Assembly (NCBI GenBank): GCA_002483445.1
Contig: DLHY01000021.1
Location: forward strand, 1 to 64,000
DNA from: Blastocatellia bacterium UBA7656
GTDB taxonomy: Bacteria; Acidobacteriota; Blastocatellia; UBA7656
Length of the DNA: 64,000 bases
Direction: 5' to 3'
Of the stretch, positions 52,907 through 63,500 are shown piece by piece. The translations under genes and the position numbers were made by a program. The notes under the pieces are model-generated. The model saw only the letters and a program-made list of their open reading frames with translations, was not told where the DNA came from and ran no database searches. Within the stretch, counting starts at the first letter, position 1, and each line of letters begins with the position of its first letter.

Positions 52907-53886
52907 ATGCCCTTCCTCGCCGCGCTTTTCTTCTTTGAGTCCGGCTTTGCGCCGTTGCGCTCCGCCAACTCATCGCCTGTGAGATAAATGTCATTCTTCG
53001 ACGCCTGCTTTTCCGTCGTCACCTCTATCGTGTTCCCGTCGCTTGTGGCGGTGATGGTGCCTTCCATATCGGTTCTGTAGAGTTTTACCGCTTCACGCTC
53101 GCGGAGCAATCTCATCACCTTCGGATGGGGGTGATGATAATCGTTTCCTTCCGCGCAACTGATAGTGATTATCTTAGGACTTACTGCATCGAGTATGTCT
53201 TCATTGTTGGCGTTCGAGCTTCCGTGATGGGCCGACTTGAGAAGATCGGCGCGAAGCTTATCTTTTTCAGACGCGATCATCTGTTGCCATGATTTTTCTT
53301 CTGCGTCTCCGGTAAACAGAAAGCGTGTGCTGCCGAAAGTGAGTCTCACGACGAGCGAAGCATTATTGGGATTATCATCGGGCAGATCATTCGATGGATT
53401 GAGGACTTCGAGGAGCGCGTCTCCTATTTTGCGAGATTCGCCGCGTTTCGGCTTGAGAAATTTTATCCCCTGATCTTTTCTCTCCTGAAGCATATCGGCG
53501 TAGGTTTTAGTCGTGTGAGGAAAGCCCGAATCCCAGAGTTCTTTCACCTTGAAAGCGCGCATGATATCGCGCATCTCGCCGATATGATCCGCGTGCGGAT
53601 GAGTGGCTATAAGCAGATCGATTTCACGGACGCCGTATTTTTTGAGCATCTCGACCGTAGCTGAGCCGCGGTCGCCTGAATCGATCAGGATGGTTTCTCC
53701 GCTCGGAAGTTGAACGAGTTCCGCGTCGCCCTGCCCTATGTCGAGGAATCGAATGGTGAGTTTGCCCGACACCGGGCCGGGTTCGGGCGCGCGTTCGAGT
53801 TTATGGCGATAGAGATAAACGACCGCTGCGATGACTGCTATCAGCAGCGCGATTATCACTCTCGATGAGTTTAGTCTTTTTGCCAT
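52903..53886 (-). CDS. ComEC-like metallo-beta-lactamase-fold hydrolase
   Basis: 327 residues: N-terminal membrane anchor (about 9-25), then an MBL fold with H-P-H-A-D-H (about 96-101), GDAEE (about 194-198), S-A-H-H-G-S (about 217-222) and a late HPHP. These match the ComEC periplasmic nuclease-like domain found in short exported proteins. It probably hydrolyses a phosphodiester outside the membrane and may act in DNA uptake or nucleotide scavenging. Lys-rich C-terminal tail. Coupled to DUF3006 downstream. Confidence 0.88.
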   Translation of the reverse strand: MAKRLNSSRVIIALLIAVIAAVVYLYRHKLERAPEPGPVSGKLTIRFLDIGQGDAELVQLPSGETILIDSGDRGSATVEMLKKYGVREIDLLIATHPHADHIGEMRDIMRAFKVKELWDSGFPHTTKTYADMLQERKDQGIKFLKPKRGESRKIGDALLEVLNPSNDLPDDNPNNASLVVRLTFGSTRFLFTGDAEEKSWQQMIASEKDKLRADLLKSAHHGSSNANNEDILDAVSPKIITISCAEGNDYHHPHPKVMRLLREREAVKLYRTDMEGTITATSDGNTIEVTTEKQASKNDIYLTGDELAERNGAKPDSKKKSAARKGM

Positions 53887-53986
53887 GATTTGGATCAGTA
53901 AAAAGCAGTGGGCGCATTATGCGATTCGAATCGCGGGGATGATGAATCAGAAAACATTCTCAAAGCAGTCTTTTCAGGTGGTCGCA

Positions 53987-54934
53987 TTACGATTTTCTGG
54001 TTTTCCGTTTCGGCTTCGATACCCGTTTAACCGGAGTGATTTTGCCTAGCCGTTCGCGCAAAGTCTTTTCCGTTTTGAGGTCATCAATATCCAGGCAGAG
54101 TTGTTCGAGCGCCGACAGGCTGCGAATTCGAGCGACCTCCGTTTTAATATCGGCTCCGGGAAATCGCTTCTCGGCCAAACGAAGCAGCAATTTCCTTGCG
54201 ACTTGCAGGCTGCCCTCTTGTTTTCCTTCTCTCAGAGCCTCTTTGCGCGCTTCATCGATCATGTAGCGATAGTACGGCGTATCCTTTATCAGTTCTAACA
54301 TCATATTGTCTCTCCTGAAAACATCTTCTATCGTGTCCCGATTATAGCGCAGGCTGCCGAGCGTCAACAAATTGAGCGCCAGAATGTCTCACTGCTGACG
54401 ATCAGCTAATCGAGCCACGCGCCTCGCGCTCATCTCCAATTCCTTCAATCCGCCTTTCATCAGCGGCACGAAGGGAAGAAGCTGATCACGATTGAGAGCC
54501 AGCAATGATTGCGCCTCGATCTCCCACAATCGAACCAGATGATACCGCACGGTCACAGAAAGCGACCCGGCTCTTACGCTCACCCGCTCCGGCGCTTCAC
54601 GCGGTAATCCCTCCTTCGTGTGCAACAAAACGAAGCTGTCGACCGCGTAGCGACGATTGTGCGCAAGCCACAGCATCAACGCATAATCGAGCATTCGCTC
54701 GGGCATGGCTGCATCATATCGCGTCTGCGCTTCAAGGTGCGTGATGCGCGACTCATCCGGCGTTGTCACAAGATATGCCTGATCAACTATTCGCTTCGCA
54801 GGGCGAAGCTCTCGCGAAAGGACTTTGATTTTGGCAGGCCGATTCGAAGGGAGCGCGCCAACGAGTATCAGCAGAGATTCCGGGTCATACTCGGCCAGAT
54901 GTTTGAATGCGTCGTCGTAAGGCGTGCCGCTCAC
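53987..54934 (-). pseudogene. Rpn/PD-(D/E)XK nuclease-family gene interrupted by an in-frame TGA
   Basis: One frame of about 316 codons broken by TGA at 54389-54391. The first 181 codons give the nuclease-like half (YDDAFKHLAEYDPESLLILVGALPS, later HLEAQTRYDAAMPERMLDYA, matching the D...E-x-Q core of Rpn/YhgA-type proteins). The remaining 127 codons continue in frame with ILALNLLTLGSLRYN and REALREGKQEG, as in the usual C-terminus. Rpn proteins promote recombination or act in defence. CGA to TGA is a likely cause. It lies between purF (12 bp away) and the MBL gene. Confidence 0.75.
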
Positions 54935-54946
54935 TTGTGTCCTCTT

Positions 54947-56377
54947 TCAGATGCGCGGCCAGAAGCTCTCGCGACTGAACAAACCTTCTTCTCTTTCGGT
55001 TTTTGTGCGCGCCGCCGAGGTGACGGGTATCGGGTAGTTGTTCGTGTAGCAGGCGGTGCAATGGCGATTTCCAAGCGGGTCTTCGCAGGCTCGCAGCAAT
55101 CCTTCCAGACTCAAATAACCCAGCGAGTCAGCGCCTATGAATCGGGCTATCTCTTCGACTGTCAGATTGGAAGCAATAAGCTCATCGCGCGTCGGTGTAT
55201 CGACTCCGTAAAAGCATGGCGCGATGGTCGGCGGGCAGCTTATTCGAACGTGAACCTCGCGCGCTCCGGCATTGCGAACCATCTGAACTATCTTCTTCGA
55301 AGTCGTCCCCCGCACTATCGAGTCATCTATAAGCACGACCCTCTGGCCCTCGATCAGATCGCGGACAGGATTGAGTTTGATCTTGACTCCGAAATGTCGA
55401 ATCGATTGCTTGGGTTCGATGAACGTCCGACCGACGTAGTGATTTCGCACAAGCCCGAAGCGGAATTTCAAGCCCGATTCCGAAGCATAACCTATCGCCG
55501 CCGAGACTCCCGAATCGGGAACCGGCACTACGATGTCTGCGTCTGCCGGATACTCGCGCGCCAACTGGCGGCCCATCTTGTGTCGGCTCTTGTTGACTGA
55601 GCGACCGAAGACGAGCGAATCGGGACGCGAAAAATAAACGTGCTCGAATATGCACAACGCCGCCTTTTCTTTCGCCCACGGGAAGGATGAATGCAATCCT
55701 TCGCTGTCGATCACGACTATCTCGCCCGGCTCAACGTCCCTCAAGTACGTCGCTTCGATCAGATCGAATGCGCACGTTTCGGAAGCGACAACGTAAGAAT
55801 CGCCCAGCTTGCCCAGGCACAGCGGGCGAAATCCGCGAGGATCGCGCACGGCTATCAGGCGATCACGGGTGAGAAAGAGCATCGAGTAAGCGCCTTCGAT
55901 TTCAGTGAAGGTGTCGATTATAGCGCCCACGAGATCGACTTCACGCGAGCGGGCGATCTTGTGAAGAACCACTTCGGTGTCCGACGTTGAAGAAAAGATC
56001 GCCCCGTCAAGCTCCAACTGCCCGCGCACGTCGGACGCATACGGGAGATTACCATTGTGACAAAGCGCGATCTGTCCGCGATAACCATCGACGAGGAAGG
56101 GCTGGGCTTCGCGCAGAGAGACGCTGCCTGCCGTAGAGTAGCGCACGTGGCCGATGGCAGCCCTTCCGGGAAGCCGCGACAGTTCGTCGTGGCTGAATAT
56201 CTCGCTGACATAGCCCATCCCGCGAACCTGATGCAGGCGGTCTGAGTCGGAAGAAACTATTCCGGCGGATTCCTGCCCGCGATGCTGAAGCGCATAAAGT
56301 CCGAGGTAGGCGAGTCGCCCAGCATCTTCGTTGTTGAATATACCAAATACGCCGCACTCTTCTTTTGGTTTATACAT
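54947..56377 (-). CDS. purF: amidophosphoribosyltransferase
   Basis: 476 residues. A short propeptide MYKPKEE precedes the catalytic C8 (ECGVFGIF) of the class II glutaminase domain. RPP residues (HRGQESAGI, HVRYSTAGS) and the phosphoribosyltransferase motif VVLIDDSIVRGTT (about 340-352) are present. Cysteines in ISCPP, APCFYG and HCTACYT suggest the [4Fe-4S]-containing form of B. subtilis type, sensitive to oxygen. First step of purine synthesis. On the same strand as purM. Confidence 0.95.
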   Translation of the reverse strand: MYKPKEECGVFGIFNNEDAGRLAYLGLYALQHRGQESAGIVSSDSDRLHQVRGMGYVSEIFSHDELSRLPGRAAIGHVRYSTAGSVSLREAQPFLVDGYRGQIALCHNGNLPYASDVRGQLELDGAIFSSTSDTEVVLHKIARSREVDLVGAIIDTFTEIEGAYSMLFLTRDRLIAVRDPRGFRPLCLGKLGDSYVVASETCAFDLIEATYLRDVEPGEIVVIDSEGLHSSFPWAKEKAALCIFEHVYFSRPDSLVFGRSVNKSRHKMGRQLAREYPADADIVVPVPDSGVSAAIGYASESGLKFRFGLVRNHYVGRTFIEPKQSIRHFGVKIKLNPVRDLIEGQRVVLIDDSIVRGTTSKKIVQMVRNAGAREVHVRISCPPTIAPCFYGVDTPTRDELIASNLTVEEIARFIGADSLGYLSLEGLLRACEDPLGNRHCTACYTNNYPIPVTSAARTKTEREEGLFSRESFWPRI

Positions 56378-56437
56378 GATATTGCGGTCTCCCGTTTAGC
56401 AGGCGATTTTAGCGGATGATGGGCAGGGTGGCAACTC

Positions 56438-57100
56438 TCACGGCTCGGCTATCTGAATGATATCGCTTCGCTGACGCGCTTCTTTGAGCCAGCGATCAAG
56501 TTCCTGATCGAACTTTTCGCGCTTGAGCAGTTCGTTTATCTGATCGCGTACCTGATCGAGCGGAGGCGGCACCTGTCCCGCCTGACGGACGCGCGGGGCA
56601 AGCTGTTCGTCGTAATACTTCTGAATTTCGTTCTCGGAGACGAACACGAACGAACGAAAGCGGAATTCGACGAATCGGTCTATCAGTACCCGCTCGCGCA
56701 TCAATTCATCTATCCTCGCCGAGGTGAGTCCGACAGATTCAGCCCTTTGACGGAATGCGGTTTCAGACGCGAACTCTTTGATCAACTCATTGCGCTTTTT
56801 GTCTATATCATCCTGAGAAACCTCAGCCGATGGAATCTTCTCAGCTTCCTGATAAACCAGTCGCTGATCGATGAGGACTTCCAACATCTGTTTGAGCAGA
56901 TCGGAGTTGACCGACCCGGCAGGCGACGGCGCATCAGGGTCGAGCGCCAGATTCCACAGCAAATCCGTTCGGGTGATTATCTCCTCATTGATGACGACGA
57001 GTATCTGATCGATGAGCTTATGACTCTGCGCGGAAGATTGAACAGCGAAGGACACAAGGATCATGAGGCAAACACAAACCCTCTTGCAGAAGTTCTCCAT
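56438..57100 (-). CDS. SurA-like periplasmic chaperone without a PPIase domain
   Basis: About 220 residues. Signal peptide MENFCKRVCVCLMILVSFAVQSSA, then the SurA N-terminal chaperone domain (IDQILVVINEEIITRTDLLWNLAL and IDQRLVYQEAEKI...) and a C-terminal helix; no parvulin domain. Start 57100 preferred: the upstream open frame runs through a repeat array. It lies between purF and the Omp85 gene, same strand, and probably delivers outer-membrane proteins to the Omp85 or Bam machinery. Confidence 0.82.
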   Translation of the reverse strand: MENFCKRVCVCLMILVSFAVQSSAQSHKLIDQILVVINEEIITRTDLLWNLALDPDAPSPAGSVNSDLLKQMLEVLIDQRLVYQEAEKIPSAEVSQDDIDKKRNELIKEFASETAFRQRAESVGLTSARIDELMRERVLIDRFVEFRFRSFVFVSENEIQKYYDEQLAPRVRQAGQVPPPLDQVRDQINELLKREKFDQELDRWLKEARQRSDIIQIAEP

Positions 57101-57125
57101 TGTCTGAACAGCGGAAAGGTTATTC

Positions 57126-57203
57126 GACGCAGAGACGCAGAGACGCAGAGCCAACGCAGAGAAGAAAACTCCGCGCCGACTCTGCGACTCTGCGACTTTG
57201 CGG
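57126..57203. repeat. octamer arrays gacgcaga and gactctgc
   Basis: 57126-57150 holds three gacgcaga units; 57178-57203 holds three gactctgc-type units. They are partly reverse complements and lie between the Omp85 stop and the SurA-like start. The first matches the reverse complement of the array at 61-84. Confidence 0.75.
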
Positions 57204-57241
57204 TTTATACTCCTCTCGTCGTTCATACCTTCGAAGTCCTG

Positions 57242-60100
57242 TCAGAATGTCTGCCCGAAAGTGAAGTGCCTACGCATGATCGGCTCGCCCGCCGGACGAT
57301 TGAATACGAGAAAAGCTATGTCCAGTCGCACTGGGCCGATGGGCGTTTTGGCCAGTATGCCTAAGCCGAAAGACTGGCTCAACTTCTGCGGGCGAAAATC
57401 CTTCGCTCGCCTGAACACATTTCCCGTATCAGAAAAAATCGCGCCGCCCAGAATTCCTGTTATCGGAAATCTCAACTCGTTGTTGATCACAAAGAGCGCG
57501 TTTCCTCCAAGCGGCCTGCCGGTCGCCGCATCGCGCGGCCCCGCTTCCTCGAATCCGAATCCGCGAAGATCGCGAGAGCCGCCTCCGAAGAAACGTTCTG
57601 AAATCGGCAGCGAGTCCCGTCCTCCGAACGGCGCGGCAAGCCCGATTCTCGCCGATGCCAGATAGACGGTGTTGCGCAAAGCCTTGATCGGATAATAGCG
57701 CGTATGTTCGGCGTTGAATTTTATGAACTGCTCGTTGCCGCCGAATATCGTTGACGCGAATGACAGGCTTCCGAAAGTGAAATTCCCGCGAGTGGAATCG
57801 AAAGCGTTATCGCGTGTGTCCTTCGCATAACTCACGCCTACTCGACCCAATCGGATGGGCCGACGGTTGCGCTCCACTTCATCGAGGCTCGTCTGAATAT
57901 CGAAAATTTTTATTCGCTCGAAGGTGTAGTTGATGTACGCAATAGATTCTGCCGACATCCTTCGCTCGATTTGAAGGAGCGCGGTGTAGCGGTCGGAGCG
58001 GAATGATTTTTCCGCAAGCCTCCGGGCGAAAATGGAAAACTGCGCGGGGTAATCGAAGCCGAACGGTCGCGGATTTTGAAACGATACCTGCCCGAGCAGT
58101 TCGCTGCGACTCGTGCGCAACTGAATGCTGCCTGTGTAGAGCCTGCCCAGGATGTTGACGTTCGTAAGCTGCACATTCCCGCGCGCTCCGTTGAAGAATC
58201 CGAGTCCGGGGACTTCCAGATCGCTTTGACTCGTCTGAAAGCCGAACCCATAGATCAAAAGGTATCGCTTCGATTCGATCAGATCGACCGTCACCGCATG
58301 TTCTTCTATTCCGTCCGCCGCCTCGCCAACAGGCTCGGAGTTGATGGCTACCGTCTGGAATGCGTCCGTCTCGTAGAGTACGCGCTCGGTTTCCTGAAGC
58401 CGGTCATTGCGGAGCCATTCGCCTTCCTTGAAGAGATAGAAATCGCTCTCAAGTCGCACGGCTTTCACATAAGTAAGCCCGCGCGTGGTGACGCTGCGAA
58501 TCCTTATGCGATTCCCTTCCGAGATCGAAAAGATCAATCGCACTCGATCCCCGCCCTCGCTCGTTCCCAAATCGACAAGTTCGGAAAAGACCTGCGCGCC
58601 CGCATACCCTCCGCGGTTGTAGACGCCGAGTAATGCGTCAGCGTTCTGACTCGCGGCGTTTGTCATGAACGGATCGCCCGGTTTTATGGTCAATCGCTCG
58701 CGCAATTCCTGCTGGGTGAAAATCGTGTTGCCGCGCACCTCAAGGCTATCGATGTAGGTGCGCGACCCCTGGTTGACATCGAATGTGATGATGAGGTTTT
58801 CGCCCGTCACCGACACGCCCCGCCGCACTTCGACTTCGGCCCTGCGATAGCCAAGTTCATAAAGCTGTTTTTGAATCAGCAGGGAGTCCTGACGCAGCAG
58901 TTCATTGCTCGTGAACCCGCGCCCCGGCCCGACGAGCGGAAGGAAGGCGGCGCGTTTCGATTTCAACTGTTCTTCTATCAGGTCGAGCGGGAGGGCTTCA
59001 AGCCCTTCGAATTCTATGCTGCTCAGGCGATAACGCGCGCCCGTCTCGACGTGATAAGTTATGCGCGCTTTGTCGCTTTGCAGATTGGGAGGATCAGGCA
59101 GAGCTATCTCGGCGAAGAAATAACCGCGACGCTGCACATGGTCCTGAAGTCGTCGGCGCCCGTCGTCGAGGGCGAGATCATCGATTCCGCCCGTTTGATA
59201 GAAAGGCAGGATTTTTCGCTTCTCTTTATCATCAAGCTCTATCCCTACGACATCGACCGACACCATCGGGCCGGATTCGCAATGAATGACGACGGCCACT
59301 GAGTTAGTGATCATATCGACTGCGACGTTGTTTGAAAGTTTGACCGCCAGATAATCGCTTTGAAGATAAGCCTGACGAATGCTCTCCATGTCTTCCTGCA
59401 CTTTCGCTTCGGTGAAAGGAGCGTCTTCGACGAGCGCGCGTTTGACTTTTGATAGATCGATCTCAGCGCCTTTGATATCGAGGGTGTAGCGCGAGACGCG
59501 GGCCGCTTCGCCCGGAGCGATATTGTAGACGACCGTCGCGCGAGTGCCTGAAGAATCGAGCCGGACTTCGGGCCTGACCGTGGATTGATAATACCCTTGA
59601 GAAGAATAGAAAGTGAGCAACTCGCCCGTGCCGCGATTGATGACCGCTTCCGAGAGTTTTTCCCCAAGATTGAGTTCGTGCAGTCTCGCTCTCAACTCTG
59701 CCGCAGAAACGACCGTATCGCCTTCGAAGGAAACTTTTTCTATTCGCGCCTGCGGTTTGACCAGAAAGCGAAGCGCGACGCCCGAAGAGCCGTCTTCGAG
59801 AGCCTCGACCTTCGCGCCCGAAATCAATCCCGATTTGTAGAGTCGAACAAGCGAATCGTGAATACGCAGAGGCGAGAAATCCTGCCCCGATGAAACTTCG
59901 AGCAGAGATTTTATTTCAGTCGTCCCGCCCGATATGACGCCTTCCAAAACGACATCAACGCGAGTGATGCGTCGGCCAAGATAAAGACTGAGATCATCTG
60001 CGCGGGATGAAGAGAGAAAACAAAAAGCTATAAGAAAACAGACAACCCCTGATCGCCCGATGCGATTTTTGAGTCTCGTGTTTTGAGTTCCTCCTGCCAA
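57242..60100 (-). CDS. Omp85-family outer-membrane assembly protein (TamA/BamA-like)
   Basis: 952 residues with a signal peptide. Five to seven POTRA repeats follow from about residue 40 to 570, each with the beta-alpha-alpha-beta-beta pattern (for example GARYRLSSIEFEGLEALPLDLI, SLEVRGNTIFTQQELRERL). The C-terminal 380 residues are an Omp85 barrel with the RGFGF loop motif (G-G-G-S-R-D-L-R-G-F-G-F) and terminal F. TTG at 60100 with gagaggaaa upstream. TamB is encoded just upstream on the same strand, so this is best read as TamA or a related LPS/outer-membrane insertion factor; BamA itself is not excluded. Confidence 0.85.
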   Translation of the reverse strand: MAGGTQNTRLKNRIGRSGVVCFLIAFCFLSSSRADDLSLYLGRRITRVDVVLEGVISGGTTEIKSLLEVSSGQDFSPLRIHDSLVRLYKSGLISGAKVEALEDGSSGVALRFLVKPQARIEKVSFEGDTVVSAAELRARLHELNLGEKLSEAVINRGTGELLTFYSSQGYYQSTVRPEVRLDSSGTRATVVYNIAPGEAARVSRYTLDIKGAEIDLSKVKRALVEDAPFTEAKVQEDMESIRQAYLQSDYLAVKLSNNVAVDMITNSVAVVIHCESGPMVSVDVVGIELDDKEKRKILPFYQTGGIDDLALDDGRRRLQDHVQRRGYFFAEIALPDPPNLQSDKARITYHVETGARYRLSSIEFEGLEALPLDLIEEQLKSKRAAFLPLVGPGRGFTSNELLRQDSLLIQKQLYELGYRRAEVEVRRGVSVTGENLIITFDVNQGSRTYIDSLEVRGNTIFTQQELRERLTIKPGDPFMTNAASQNADALLGVYNRGGYAGAQVFSELVDLGTSEGGDRVRLIFSISEGNRIRIRSVTTRGLTYVKAVRLESDFYLFKEGEWLRNDRLQETERVLYETDAFQTVAINSEPVGEAADGIEEHAVTVDLIESKRYLLIYGFGFQTSQSDLEVPGLGFFNGARGNVQLTNVNILGRLYTGSIQLRTSRSELLGQVSFQNPRPFGFDYPAQFSIFARRLAEKSFRSDRYTALLQIERRMSAESIAYINYTFERIKIFDIQTSLDEVERNRRPIRLGRVGVSYAKDTRDNAFDSTRGNFTFGSLSFASTIFGGNEQFIKFNAEHTRYYPIKALRNTVYLASARIGLAAPFGGRDSLPISERFFGGGSRDLRGFGFEEAGPRDAATGRPLGGNALFVINNELRFPITGILGGAIFSDTGNVFRRAKDFRPQKLSQSFGLGILAKTPIGPVRLDIAFLVFNRPAGEPIMRRHFTFGQTF

Positions 60101-60175
60101 TTTCCTCTCAATCCGTCCGGGCGAAACTGCAATGTCGGACTACTATGAATGTCGATGAGCTTGACAAATCCCGAT

Positions 60176-60553
60176 TCAGAACGCAGTCCCGCAAACGAAC
60201 TCCTCCCACTCTCGCGAATCCGTGTGCTGGTACTCCCGCCAGTGAGTGATCCTTGCGCCCTCAACTTTGATTAGAACAGTCCCGTGATAGCGATGGGTTC
60301 CATCATAAGTGTATTCCGCAGCGCCTGCCTGCTCTGCCTCATCAAAAATAATCGTATGCCATTCCACTCGCTGCTCATAACCTTCATCGGCATCGAAGAA
60401 TGCGCGCAACTGCTCTCGATTGCTGAAGGAATATCGAAGCGGATCGGCGTAACGAACATCCTCTGCAAAAGCGCTGGCGGCGGCGGCGTAATAGCGACGG
60501 CTCCAGGCCTCGGCCATTGAATCAAGCAGCGATTTGAATTCCGCCTTCGTCAC
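60176..60553 (-). CDS. NTF2/SnoaL-like protein
   Basis: 125 residues with the cone-shaped NTF2-like fold: helix AEFKSLLDSMAEAWSRRYYAAAASAFAEDVRYADP, then beta strands ending ITHWREYQHTDS. Such proteins are small ligand-binding domains or enzymes with a buried pocket; no catalytic residue can be assigned. GTG 60553 follows an aagggag site and is preferred over the TTG at 60571. It lies between tamB and the Omp85 gene on the same strand. Confidence 0.8.
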   Translation of the reverse strand: MTKAEFKSLLDSMAEAWSRRYYAAAASAFAEDVRYADPLRYSFSNREQLRAFFDADEGYEQRVEWHTIIFDEAEQAGAAEYTYDGTHRYHGTVLIKVEGARITHWREYQHTDSREWEEFVCGTAF

Positions 60554-60567
60554 CCGGTCTCCCTTCC

Positions 60568-63500
60568 TCAAAATCGTTTTCTGACGCGCACGTCGAAGCC
60601 GACTTCGTTTCGCTCGTTTCGAAACGCGACCACTGAGAAGCGATTGGTCAAGCGGTACTCGACCAGAATTATTCGCTCGAACCCTGCGGAGGTTGACGTG
60701 AGGTTCTGCGAATAAGTTATCGTCAGATTCTTCGTCACCCGCTGGCCGAGGGTCACTCTCGCCGTCGGGTCGCTGCTGCCGCCGACGATGAGCGGATCAA
60801 TCGAAAGGCGACTCAATCCGAACAATCGCTGAGTCCCCTTTGAAAGCTGCTGAGAGAGCGAAGCCGAGAGCAGTGATTGCGCAAGCCCAAGCCCCGATTG
60901 CTTGACCAGTCCTGCGGCCGTGCCTTCGGTCGCAAGAGAGCCGGTCGTGATCAGCGATATGATATCGGTTTCAGGCAGATTGGGATCGGAACTGAGCGTA
61001 ATCTCAGGCTTCTCCATCGAACCGCTGAAGGTGATCGCTATGCGATAGCCTGTGATGTCGACTTCGGCCTGAAGATCGAGAACAGGAGACGCCCTTCGAC
61101 GCGCCGGAAAAGTTATCACTCCGCGAGTAAGCTCATACCTGTCGTTTCTGAATTCAAGGAACCCGTGCGTCAACACCACGCGGCCTGAAACTATGGGGTC
61201 GCTCAACGGCCCGCGAATGTGCAGATAAGCGCTCCCTTCGGCGTCGGCCAGATTATTTCGCACTATCAATGTCTGATCGGCATTGACCCGCACATCGACG
61301 TTGATCGGTATTCCCGGCCCGCCCTTGTTGCCGGGGCCAATATCGACGAACTCGGAACTGAACGGGCCGCCTGTGGCGATTAGCTCTTCGAATGTCAGTT
61401 CTTTCTGATAAGAAGCCCGCCTGATATCGATATCGCCCGTCACCACCTGCGCGCGGCGATTGCCCTGCAAAGCAAGTGTGCCGTCAAAGATGGTCTGGGT
61501 GTCTCGCGGGTATTCCATGCCGACCCCGTCGGCAGTGACTTCTATTCGCCATCGGTCGGGAACCAACCCGACCAGAGCCGCGCCTCCGGCGAGTTTCAAA
61601 GTCCCTCCGCCTGAACTCGCGGCGGTGAAGTCTTCTATCAATGCCTGATCGGAGGTGAACCGTATGCGTCCCGATCCGCGAGCGACTGCCAGAGGGATGT
61701 TGGTCACTCGCAGTCCAACATCTTTGAGAGCGACCGAGCCGAGCAGTCGCGGAGAATCGAGCGAGCCGCGGATCGAAGCCTGCAACTGCGCAACGCCCGT
61801 CGTGAAAATCGTATCAGTGAATGACGAAACCAGCCGCAGGTTCAGTTCTCCTGTCAGCGCGAGGTTGGATTTCGCCGTGTCATCGCGCGAAATTATTCCT
61901 TCGACCGTCACGCTCGTCCCGTCGCCGACGAACGTCACTCGCTCGACTTTGATTTCGGCAGGCGTGGCCGTGACTACGAGATCGCCTTCATTGGCGATGG
62001 TGTATCGCTGTCCGTTCGAGATGTCGCCGCCTAATTCGAATTTCGTCACGGTGAGCATCGCCTGAATTCGATCCGTATCCTGAAGCGGGCCGCTCAGTTT
62101 TATCGTCCCCGTCGCGCGTCCGCTTATGCTCTTGAGGTTTGGCGATATAAGTTCGAGATACGGCCCTATGTCGGCGTCCGTGAATTCAATGCTCCCGGTG
62201 ATCGGATAATTTTTTCGGTCGCGCAGATCGACGACAGCCGCAAGCGTCTGCTCATGCTCAAGCACTTTTCCGCTGGCTTCTATACGCAGCAATCCGTTGT
62301 CGGTGTAAGCGACGAGTTTCGCGTTTCCGACATCGCGCCCGTTGAGCGCGACATTCTCGCCTTGAATCGTGGCGTTGAGGCGAATGTCTGACCACTCATC
62401 CCACTTGCCGTCGCCGACGATTTTCATATCAGCGCGGCCTGTGAGGCTCACGCTGTCGGATGCGGCTCTGGATAATTCGCCGAGATCGAGGCCCTTGCCC
62501 TCGGCGTTGATAGTGTATTCGTAAGTGTCGAGGTTGAACGCGCCCTGCCCCGTGATGCGGGTGTCGCCGAGTTGCATTCTCAGGTCATCAACCTTCAGCA
62601 CAGTGTTTTCGATTCGCACCTGGCCGACGAATTCAGGCACAGAGAAACGTTTCGGCTCTTTGCCTTCTTCGTCTGATCGCACGCTGAACTCAGCATCTCT
62701 GATCGAAACGTCTCCCGTTCCTGAAAGCGTGCGCGGGCCTGGAAGCCCACGCAAATCGACTGTGCCGTTTATTACGCCTCGCCCGACGAAGTCCTTGAAC
62801 TCAGGCGCAGCCGTGCGAATCAGAGCCGCAAAATCGAAATCCTTCATCACGGCTTTGAGCGATATTGCGTTTTCAGTTCCGACAGGGGCGTTGACGCTGA
62901 AATCAGCGCGAGTGCCATCGGGTCGCACCAGTCGCCCGTCAGCGATCTTAAAAAGATCGGGCGAGTAATCTATCCGACCTTCGAATGATCCAAGCACTTC
63001 GCCTGAGCTTTCGTCGAGCGGATCGCGGCGCATCTTTATCTCGCCAAGCCTCAATTGTCCCGCGACGATGGGAGCAGAAACTTTTCCTTCCACTCTCCCG
63101 GTGAATTTCCCTTCGCCCGAAAGCGCGACGCCATATTCCGTCTTCACCTTTTCAGGCATCAATCCGAACGCATCGATCACACGCTGGACTTCGGCCATAT
63201 CTCTGGAGTTGAAATCGACCTGAATACTTGCGTTGCCGTTCCAGTCAGCCGTGCCTGAAGCTGTGACTTCGCTCGCCTCCGAGCGGGCGAAAGCGCGTTC
63301 GATTCGAAATTCTTTTCCGCTCGCAACTATCGAAACCTCGCCTCTCGCGGGAAGAGTTTCTTCTTCCGACTCAGGCGGTGAGACTGCGCCTTCGAATTGA
63401 GCTTCGATTCGACCCGTGGCGGCTTTGTAATCAAAACCCGGAAAAGCCAGCCGCGCCGATCCTGCGACGGTTCCGCGCACTTTGACTTCTTTGGCTGAAG

